22,224 bases of DNA. Source: CAYLHB01 sp041908795. GTDB lineage: Bacteria > Patescibacteriota > Minisyncoccia > Phycocordibacterales > UBA12088. Position numbers and translations under genes: made by a program. Within the stretch, counting starts at the first letter, position 1, and the number at the start of each line of letters is the position of its first letter. The stretch is taken from assembly GCA_041908795.1 (NCBI GenBank), contig JAYRER010000007.1, forward strand, positions 1-22,224. The letters are read 5' to 3'. Below the pieces are notes generated by a model, which was not told the origin of the DNA, made no database searches, and saw only the letters and a program-made list of their open reading frames with translations. Of this stretch, positions 13,794 to 19,821 are shown piece by piece.

Positions 13794-13802
13794 TGGTACA
13801 CT
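13794..13802 (+). promoter_or_regulatory. Extended -10 promoter of the SLT/PG-binding gene
   Basis: TGG-TACACT is an extended -10 element (TACACT at 13797-13802) with 8 bases to the ATG at 13811. The AGAGG between them ends one base from the ATG, so it is unlikely to act as a Shine-Dalgarno. Confidence 0.5.
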
Positions 13803-13810
13803 AAAGAGGT

Positions 13811-14494
13811 ATGCGATGGTATGCAACAGTGGTATTTAGTGTGGTAGTGGTGGTGTGTGTGCTTTTGCCACAGCAAGGCTTTGCGTATACACCGGAGTCA
13901 ATTGGTCGGGCGATTGTTGCCCTCATACCGGAGGCACCCGTGATGGTTGGGATTGCACGGTGCGAGTCGGGCTTGCGGCAATTCGATGAACACGGGGCGG
14001 TGCTCCGCGGGGGATTGGGAGGTACGATGGTGGGGGTATTTCAGCTTCACGAAAAATACCACCGGAGCGCGGCGCGTGCGCGTGGACACAATATAGATAC
14101 CCTCCTCGGCAACATCGGCTACGCACGCGAGCTTTATCGGAGCGAGGGCAGTACACCGTGGCTATCATCTGAGGACTGTTGGAACATTGCACATACCCTG
14201 AGTCAAATTTCTCAGAGTGCGTCGGGAGACACGGGAACTACCTCACACGCTGTACTCACGAAAACTCTGCGATATGGCGCCACCGATCGAGAAGTTGCAC
14301 TGCTCCAGCGTTTTCTTAACAGAGCGGGACACAAAGTGGTACAGGAAGGAAAGGAGACTGTGTACTTTGGTATTGCCACAATGCGTGCGCTCACCGCATT
14401 CCAGTGTGCACAGGGGATTGGATGTGTGTTTGCCCCACGAAGTGAGTATGGACATGTGGGCCCGCGCACCCGAGCGGCTCTTTCCGCAACATAG
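13811..14494 (+). CDS. Secreted SLT-like lytic transglycosylase with a peptidoglycan-binding domain
   Basis: A 227-residue exported protein. A signal peptide (residues 1-25, ending QQGFA) precedes a small SLT-like domain. That domain has ARCESGLRQFD with putative catalytic Glu52, then GGTMVGVFQLHEKYH and PWLSSEDCW. Residues about 153-225 form a PG_binding_1 domain: LRYGATDREVALLQRFLNRA, then VYFGIATMRALTAFQ and VGPRTRAALSA. It would bind and cut peptidoglycan outside the cell, in growth, division or cell-surface attachment. The combination and size are common in Parcubacteria. It probably has its own promoter. Confidence 0.8.
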   Translation: MRWYATVVFSVVVVVCVLLPQQGFAYTPESIGRAIVALIPEAPVMVGIARCESGLRQFDEHGAVLRGGLGGTMVGVFQLHEKYHRSAARARGHNIDTLLGNIGYARELYRSEGSTPWLSSEDCWNIAHTLSQISQSASGDTGTTSHAVLTKTLRYGATDREVALLQRFLNRAGHKVVQEGKETVYFGIATMRALTAFQCAQGIGCVFAPRSEYGHVGPRTRAALSAT

Positions 14495-14605
14495 AAGGCA
14501 TGTTTCACACATGTTGTGGACAACGTAGTGGAATGATTGTGCCGATGCGCGTACGCTAAAGCTACGAGCGCTATATGTACCACTTTTATATATAACAGTT
14601 CTCAC

Positions 14606-15964
14606 ATGCCCAAAATCCCCACCAAACTTGCCATACCTGCAACACTTGCAACCATCGCGGTACTTATGGGTATTGCGTCTTTTCAAAATATGCCCGGCAT
14701 TATGGTGGCACCAAAAGCGGATGCGCACGGTTCTGTGGCGTCTGGAGGCACGCAAAATATTGGCGACCTCTTGGGCTATGCATGGAGCTCAAACTTTGGG
14801 TGGATTAGTTTTAGCTGTGAAAACGATAGTAGCTGTGGGGCGGGGAACTGGGGTGTGACAGTTGACACCACGTCAGGCAATATCACGGGATATGCGTGGA
14901 GCTCGAACGTTGGGTGGATTAATTTTGGATCACCCAACCTCACCGGATGTGGAGTGGGAGCAACAGAAGCAGTGTACGATGCAGCAAGTAAGCGATTGAG
15001 AGGATATGCGCGTGTGGTATCACTTTCCCCACCAGTATTGCCGGTTGCTGCCGGTGGGGCTGATGGTTGCATCAATCTTGACCCTGGAGCCCCTGTTTCC
15101 GCAGCCGATGCGGTTCAGGTGAAAACATACGTGTCTGGTCCAACGCGCATTGACTATTTCGATGGGTATGCGTGGGATGCAAGTATACCAGTAGGAGGCC
15201 CAGCGGTGGGAATTGGATGGATTGATTTCTGCGCCAGTGCACCTGTAGTCTGCGCTCGGTTCCGTTCTCCGTTGAGCGCCACTTCAGTTGCCACTCCTTG
15301 GGTTCGTGTGAATGGTTCGATGGCGCCTGTGACCGTAACGAGTGGGGATACCGTGACGATAGAGTGGTGGTCTGATCCCGCTATGACTACATGCCGATCA
15401 GAGCCAAATGATCACGATGGGTTCACGACATTAAATGCCATCACCGGAACGGACCTTTCTTCGGGAATTACCTCCAATACCTCATTCAGAGTCTCATGCG
15501 TGGATGGTACAGGTACGCGTCACTATTCAAACACAGTGCCGGTGAGCATCAGTACTGGCTCGGCGTCAAACGCGTGTAGCAATGGTTTAGATGACGATGG
15601 TGATGGAAAACGGGACTTTGTAGGAGCGAACCCCGATCCCGGTTGTTCTGATGCAAACGACGATGACGAGAGAGATACGAATGGCATATTTACAGTATCG
15701 CCGATGCGGGTGCGTGCGGGTGGGAAAGTAAAAGCCGACTGGGATGTGACCGGAGGTGGTGCATCCGCGTGCGAACTTCGTCAGAGCAATGGGGGTACAT
15801 GGGCAGCTGCGCCGCTCACAGGAGGAGGAAGTGAACGTAGTGATATCATTGTGGCAAACAGTGCTCAGACGCTCTTCACCCTCACTTGTACGGATACTGC
15901 CGGTGTCACCGTATATACACAAAGTGTTCGTATCATACTACTTCCCAGCGTAACTCCTTTATAG
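14606..15964 (+). CDS. Secreted surface protein with GYAW-x-GWI repeats
   Basis: A 452-residue protein with an N-terminal signal or anchor (LAIPATLATIAVLMGIASF). GYAW motifs begin at residues 57 (GYAWSSNFGWISFSC), 95 (GYAWSSNVGWINF) and 187 (GYAWDAS, ending GIGWIDFC). This repeat is very typical of Parcubacteria surface proteins. Two Ig-like modules follow, each with paired cysteines, separated by NGLDDDGDGK (DDDGDG at 329-334), which resembles a calcium-binding loop. The ATG at 14606 was chosen over the upstream ATG at 14537 because the signal sequence begins there. The function is unknown; a role on the cell surface is inferred. The 111-base upstream spacer contains TATAAC (14591-14596), a possible -10 box. 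Confidence 0.8.
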   Translation: MPKIPTKLAIPATLATIAVLMGIASFQNMPGIMVAPKADAHGSVASGGTQNIGDLLGYAWSSNFGWISFSCENDSSCGAGNWGVTVDTTSGNITGYAWSSNVGWINFGSPNLTGCGVGATEAVYDAASKRLRGYARVVSLSPPVLPVAAGGADGCINLDPGAPVSAADAVQVKTYVSGPTRIDYFDGYAWDASIPVGGPAVGIGWIDFCASAPVVCARFRSPLSATSVATPWVRVNGSMAPVTVTSGDTVTIEWWSDPAMTTCRSEPNDHDGFTTLNAITGTDLSSGITSNTSFRVSCVDGTGTRHYSNTVPVSISTGSASNACSNGLDDDGDGKRDFVGANPDPGCSDANDDDERDTNGIFTVSPMRVRAGGKVKADWDVTGGGASACELRQSNGGTWAAAPLTGGGSERSDIIVANSAQTLFTLTCTDTAGVTVYTQSVRIILLPSVTPL

Positions 15965-16011
15965 TTCAGAGCGGAGTTTGGTGATGGCGATATCCATCCA
16001 CAGATTACCCA

Positions 16012-16052
16012 TTGAAGTGGTGTGCTAAAAAAGGTACGATATGAGTATCGTA
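16012..16052 (+). promoter_or_regulatory. Response-regulator promoter overlapped by a perfect palindrome
   Basis: TTGAAG (16012-16017), a 17-base spacer and TACGAT (16035-16040) form a good promoter. The perfect inverted repeat TACGATA-TGAG-TATCGTA covers 16035-16052, taking in the -10 box and transcription start region and ending on the A of the ATG at 16052. A protein bound there would block initiation, so this is a likely operator. Who binds it is unknown; the regulator encoded downstream has no DNA-binding domain. Confidence 0.6.
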
Positions 16053-16435
16053 TGGGGTTTGCGCTTTTCAATTGGTTCAAAAAAATAATGATCGTCGAGG
16101 ACGATCGCACCCTGCGCGGTGCACTTGCCGCAAAGCTTAAACAGCGTGGTTTTCGTGTAGTAGAGGTGGGGGACGCCCACGAAGCGCTCGCGCGTATAGG
16201 CACTGAAAAACCGCACCTCCTGGTGCTCGACCTTATTCTGCCTATGAAAGACGGCATATCACTTCTTGAAGAGCTGCGAATTTCAGGGCATACACTTCCC
16301 GTCATTATCCTCTCGAACTTATTGGGCTCCGGTCCCCTAAAGGAGGATGCGAAGCGGCTCAACGCACAGTTTTATAACAAAGCGAGTACATCGCTCGATG
16401 AAGTAACGCGTGTGATTGAGGAGCGGATAAGTTAA
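16052..16435 (+). CDS. Single-domain (CheY/Spo0F-like) response regulator
   Basis: A 127-residue receiver domain with no output domain. It has the acidic pair Asp17-Asp18 (IMIVEDD), phosphoacceptor Asp60 in LLVLDLILPMKDG, the following serine strand VIILSN and the conserved lysine in FYNKAS. It would be phosphorylated on Asp60 and act by binding a partner protein. The ATG at 16052 is preferred: the GTG at 16022 lies inside the promoter spacer, and the ATG at 16088 would delete the first strand. The next gene begins 3 bases after the stop. The N-terminus (MGFALFNWFKK) is slightly longer and more hydrophobic than usual. Confidence 0.87.
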   Translation: MGFALFNWFKKIMIVEDDRTLRGALAAKLKQRGFRVVEVGDAHEALARIGTEKPHLLVLDLILPMKDGISLLEELRISGHTLPVIILSNLLGSGPLKEDAKRLNAQFYNKASTSLDEVTRVIEERIS

Positions 16436-16438
16436 ATA

Positions 16439-17119
16439 ATGAGCAGTGAGATAAAGACACACAATGACGATGCGGATGCGTGGGCCGCGCTCCTCTCGGT
16501 GCTTGCTCATGACATTGCTTCACCGCTCACTGCGCTACGTTGGCAGACAGAGCTTTTGCTTGGGTCGTCCAGTATGCCGGAAGTGGAAAAAACTAAGACG
16601 CTACATGATATACATGAGAGTGTGCTCACTGGTATAGGTGTTACGCAGACGGTTGGGTATGCGGTAAATGTGCTCCGAGGGGATTACGAGTCCTCGGTAC
16701 GACTGTGCAGTCCGCGTGAGGTGGTTACAGAGGTTGTGAATATGCTTGCACCGCAGTTCGATCGTCATCGTGTGAGTATTACTACCACATGTGGTGAGAT
16801 GCAGGAGATCGTGGTTGATTCAGCACTTTTGAAGCTTGCAGTATGGGCCCTCTTAAAACGTGCGCTAGTTGAAGCGCCTTCGGGTACTGCGGTGAGTTTC
16901 ATCGTAAGTATGTCTCAGGATGAACACGGAGTCTCGCTGGCTATGACTGTTGATACCGGTGTGCTCTCAGGTACCTCAGCGATTCCCACACGACACTCTG
17001 TCAATGCGACTCTTGTGTTCTTGCGTATACTCATGGCATCCTCCGCATTCCTCTTAGGAAAAGTGACTGAAAATGGTACACAGCTCATCCTTACGGTACC
17101 GCCCCACACTTCTTCATAG
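16439..17119 (+). CDS. Small histidine kinase/phosphotransferase-like protein with degenerate ATPase domain
   Basis: A 226-residue soluble protein. The H-box LLSVLAHDIASPLTALRWQT places the phosphorylatable His24 in a HisKA-like helical hairpin (about 15-85). The rest resembles a HATPase_c fold but lacks its working parts. The N-box position reads LLKLAVWALLKRALVEAP with no asparagine, the G1 box is reduced to VDTGVLSG, and no GxGLG G2 box exists. There is no sensor or membrane domain. Its gene lies 3 bases after the response-regulator gene, so the two are partners. The architecture recalls Spo0B and ChpT, histidine phosphotransferases with dead ATPase domains. A weak kinase remains possible. 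Confidence 0.7.
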   Translation: MSSEIKTHNDDADAWAALLSVLAHDIASPLTALRWQTELLLGSSSMPEVEKTKTLHDIHESVLTGIGVTQTVGYAVNVLRGDYESSVRLCSPREVVTEVVNMLAPQFDRHRVSITTTCGEMQEIVVDSALLKLAVWALLKRALVEAPSGTAVSFIVSMSQDEHGVSLAMTVDTGVLSGTSAIPTRHSVNATLVFLRILMASSAFLLGKVTENGTQLILTVPPHTSS

Positions 17120-17199
17120 CCGGTTCGGTCTCCTTAGCGGTAGAAAAGAGAGCCTTGAAAATACTATGTACCTAATAGTGCGCAGCGAGTGGGCTACTT

Positions 17200-18297
17200 T
17201 TAGTATTTAGGGAGCGATTCACTCATAGGTCCATGTTCTCTTAGGTAACTTTCGAGTGCATGTACCGCCTCCGAATGTTCCTCGGCATCAATTAACGCTA
17301 TATCCTTTATAAGTGTCGCAACTACATGAAATGCAATGAAGTCAGAGATGCGACCCCGCTCAGTGGTGTGCACCACTTCCAAAAGTCCCAAAGCAAGCGA
17401 ACCGTCATTACGGTACACACGAGGGTGCGAAAGTGCATCAACCTCATCAAGTGCCATCATGAGCTCACTTGCGAGTCGTGACGTCATTCCCAAAAGGTGC
17501 GCAGAATTTTGATACGCACTTTTTTCCGGCGAGTGGTGGTGTCCCGCCACTTCACTCTCAACCGGGTGTGTAGCAACAAGCATTCTTCGCGTATGTGCTT
17601 CGTGTTGGTTGATAATATCCATGAGGCTCGCATGTTCAACCGTGAATCCTCGCACCAAAAGGTTTTGGATGTCTGTATTTTGCAGGAAGCTCGTGACGGG
17701 TAGTACGTGGATGGGACGCACGTTACATCGGTCGAGTGTTTCTTCAAGTGTGGTGGGTTCAGGAACAATATTGCACTTTTCTTTGAACATCCTCAACGTC
17801 TTCTCATCGCCCTTTGTAAGTGCAGTACGGAGCAACTCGATTGCCTCAGCATGTGGCAGTTTGTTGCATAGTATATTTCGTGGAATGCACAACTTTCCTA
17901 TATCATGAAGGAGTGCGGAACGTTGCAGATGGTCGAAAGTTACTTTCTCACTGGTCACCATCTCCGCTAATGATGTGTCTTTTGTAAGGACATGTGTCAC
18001 AAGCTCGTAGGTGCGCACACTGTGGAAAAATGTTCCCGGGTCGTAGAGCCAGAGGGCCACCATGTGCTCGAGTAGGATTGTATCGAGGTGAGGGCATTCG
18101 TCGAGCACTCTACCTACGGTGTTGGTGCGGTATTCTTCGCAACGTAGTCGCGCGAGGGTCATTTGAAACGCTTCTGGGTCCATTTCACGAAGCGGGCTAA
18201 GAATTCTTTCAGTACTCCCAGAGTCGGCTTGTGCACGGAGAAACTCGAGCTCTTCTTCGGAGAGTACTCGTTCGTGTGCGTGTTCCATGCTCATCAT
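17200..18297 (-). CDS. HD / HD-GYP-like domain protein
   Basis: A 365-residue soluble protein. Its central part has an HD-type metal site: His92 (FFHSVRTYEL), the HD doublet His131-Asp132 in SALLHDIGKLCIPRNIL, and further histidines in INQHEAHTRR (around 232) and AGHHHSPEKSAYQ (253-255). The layout matches HD-GYP phosphodiesterases, but the HHExxDGxGYP signature is altered, so hydrolysis of cyclic-di-GMP is uncertain. The N-terminal 90 residues are acidic and helical with no recognised sensor. The ATG at 18297 was chosen because it overlaps the stop of the upstream gene (ATGA). It converges on the kinase-like gene, 80 bases away; that gap shows no clear terminator. Confidence 0.72.
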   Translation of the reverse strand: MMSMEHAHERVLSEEELEFLRAQADSGSTERILSPLREMDPEAFQMTLARLRCEEYRTNTVGRVLDECPHLDTILLEHMVALWLYDPGTFFHSVRTYELVTHVLTKDTSLAEMVTSEKVTFDHLQRSALLHDIGKLCIPRNILCNKLPHAEAIELLRTALTKGDEKTLRMFKEKCNIVPEPTTLEETLDRCNVRPIHVLPVTSFLQNTDIQNLLVRGFTVEHASLMDIINQHEAHTRRMLVATHPVESEVAGHHHSPEKSAYQNSAHLLGMTSRLASELMMALDEVDALSHPRVYRNDGSLALGLLEVVHTTERGRISDFIAFHVVATLIKDIALIDAEEHSEAVHALESYLREHGPMSESLPKY

Positions 18298-18707
18298 ATT
18301 TTTTTCACAGTAGCATACCCGAATGAGATATGCTTGTGGAGCAGGTAGGCGGCACAGCCGACCGAACATCCTATGAGGATGCGCGAGAGCACGGGTGGTG
18401 TTTTGAGCAAATCCACTGCCAAATACATGAGTACGCTTATAGAGGTCACGCCGGCAAGTCCAATAACAAGGAAGTATACGTAGCTCATGCCCGTACGTCG
18501 CTGTCCGCCGCTGAAGACAAATTGCCGTGTGAGTAAGAAATGAACCGTACTGCCAACGACATACCCGAGGACGGTGGCGGTGAGGTAGTGAAACCCCATT
18601 GTGCTCACTAGTATCGTAAAGGCAAGGATGTCAATGCCAAACCCTGTGCTTCCGGTGAGTGTGTACCGTGTGAGGAGTGCGTAGTTGTTCTGAAAAAATG
18701 CAAGCAT
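18294..18707 (-). CDS. GtrA-like membrane protein
   Basis: A 137-residue protein with four membrane helices. The start RYTLTGSTGFGIDILAFTIL, the middle HFLLTRQFVFSGG and the final YLLHKHISFG fit the GtrA/DPMS family, whose members help flip or polymerise polyprenyl-linked sugars for surface glycans. No glycosyltransferase gene is adjacent in the window. The ATG at 18707 matches the family start and follows a TATACT box by 6 bases; the much longer open frame upstream is not credible. Its stop overlaps the start of the HD-domain gene. Confidence 0.8.
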   Translation of the reverse strand: MLAFFQNNYALLTRYTLTGSTGFGIDILAFTILVSTMGFHYLTATVLGYVVGSTVHFLLTRQFVFSGGQRRTGMSYVYFLVIGLAGVTSISVLMYLAVDLLKTPPVLSRILIGCSVGCAAYLLHKHISFGYATVKKI

Positions 18708-18713
18708 GTATGC

Positions 18714-18719
18714 AGTATA
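18714..18719 (-). promoter_or_regulatory. -10 box of the GtrA-HD operon
   Basis: On the minus strand TATACT ends 6 bases before the ATG at 18707, the recurring leaderless spacing. The -35 region is weak (TTTTTC or TTTCAT). Confidence 0.5.
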
Positions 18720-18780
18720 GCGGGAATGACACGCATGAAAAAGGTGGGCAAAAGACAACATTCGACTTTTTGAGTGGTAT

Positions 18781-19701
18781 TTACAGCCACTCTTTTTTTG
18801 AGAACACCCATGCGAAGCAGAGCATTGCGAGTAGGATGACAAGCAGTATTCCCCAGAATGCCAGAGGATGTCGCTCGAACGGGAGCCCAATGTTCATTCC
18901 GTAAAGCGAGCTCACAATAGTTGGTATTGTCATGATGATAGTGAGTGACGTGAGAAACTTGATGGTTTGGTTCAAGTTGTTGGTGAGGATGACCGAGTAT
19001 GAGTTGCGTATGTTTTGAATCGTTTTGAGCGTACCTTTTGCACTCTCAACGAGCTGTCCGTTCGCGAGTAGGAGATCTTCAATTTCGTCTCTATCACCTT
19101 CGTGGGTGGCGAGGTACTTGCCGGAGAGAATTGTGCGGAGTGCTTCACCCGTGGGCACCAATGCACCCAAGACCTCGTTGAGCGTGTTCTCGATGGTGAC
19201 GAAACGTACCATGTCGCGGTTACGTATCGTGCGGAATTCCGCACGACATCGCTGTACCTCACGTGCGAGTTCCGTGAGGTGTCGCGTATAGGCGAGCATG
19301 AGTGCATGAGAAAATTGCAGGAACAAACGTGTTTTTTGTGTTGTAAAGACCAGGGTTTTGCCGGACGTGAACGGCTCAAACATGGTTGCGTGGCCGAGGG
19401 TGACAGTCACCACAGCGCTTTCAGCGACCGCAATAAGTACGGGAACGGTAGTGACTTCGCCGTCTTGGGTCTGTGGATAGCGTGTAAAAAAGTACGAAAT
19501 TCCATCCTCAATTTCAAAACGCGGCACCTCAAATGGGTCACTCGCATCTTTCAGAAGACTTGAGTCAAACCCGTATCGTTCAGCAATGAGGGCGCGTTCG
19601 CCATCATTAGCGTCCTCAGCATGCACCCATACTCCAAGAACCGGTTCCTCAGTTGTCAGCAATTCCTCATCTTTTGTTGAACGATAAAAGGTGGTTATCA
19701 T
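18781..19701 (-). CDS. CorA-family divalent metal transporter
   Basis: A 306-residue protein with a long cytoplasmic alpha/beta and helical domain and two C-terminal membrane helices. The signature YGMNIGLP (GMN at 268-270) ends the first helix, as in CorA channels for Mg2+, Co2+ or Ni2+. The second helix runs AFWGILLVILLAMLCFAWVF, followed by a basic KKEWL tail. The length is normal. The ATG at 19701 is preferred over a TTG at 19728 because the family usually starts close to it. It is transcribed away from the beta-helix gene; no terminator is obvious between it and the GtrA gene, which has its own -10 box. Confidence 0.88.
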   Translation of the reverse strand: MITTFYRSTKDEELLTTEEPVLGVWVHAEDANDGERALIAERYGFDSSLLKDASDPFEVPRFEIEDGISYFFTRYPQTQDGEVTTVPVLIAVAESAVVTVTLGHATMFEPFTSGKTLVFTTQKTRLFLQFSHALMLAYTRHLTELAREVQRCRAEFRTIRNRDMVRFVTIENTLNEVLGALVPTGEALRTILSGKYLATHEGDRDEIEDLLLANGQLVESAKGTLKTIQNIRNSYSVILTNNLNQTIKFLTSLTIIMTIPTIVSSLYGMNIGLPFERHPLAFWGILLVILLAMLCFAWVFSKKEWL

Positions 19702-19749
19702 GATATGTAAGGGTGCGTACTCACACAAAGTACGTGGAAGTCTGATCCG

Positions 19750-19764
19750 TAGTATGTGATACTA
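19750..19764. promoter_or_regulatory. Perfect palindrome between divergent genes
   Basis: TAGTAT-GTG-ATACTA is a perfect inverted repeat in the spacer between the CorA gene and the beta-helix gene. Each arm also looks like a -10 box on its own strand. It could be an operator serving one or both genes. Confidence 0.35.
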
Positions 19765-19781
19765 ACACAGGTACGATGGTT

Positions 19782-19811
19782 TTGTAGTAGAGCGTTTTAC
19801 CAATTGATAAT
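19782..19811 (+). promoter_or_regulatory. Promoter of the beta-helix gene
   Basis: TTGTAG (19782-19787), an 18-base spacer and GATAAT (19806-19811) precede the ATG at 19822 by 10 bases. The leader would be about 4 bases and there is no Shine-Dalgarno. Confidence 0.5.
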
Positions 19812-19821
19812 GTAGACATAT

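Noticed and set aside
14537..14605. Upstream ATG for the GYAW-repeat protein
   Set aside because: The 23 extra residues precede a good signal sequence and would overlap the likely promoter (TATAAC at 14591-14596).
16022..16051. GTG start for the response regulator
   Set aside because: It falls within the 17-base spacer of the TTGAAG/TACGAT promoter, so it would not be in the transcript.
17158..17208. Inverted repeat AAATACTA / TAGTATTT between convergent genes as a terminator
   Set aside because: The loop is about 35 bases, the stem is A/T-rich and short, and there is no U-tract.
18708..18890. Longer N-terminus of the GtrA-like protein
   Set aside because: The extra 61 codons do not resemble the family, include the -10 box, and run into the CorA gene's 3' end.
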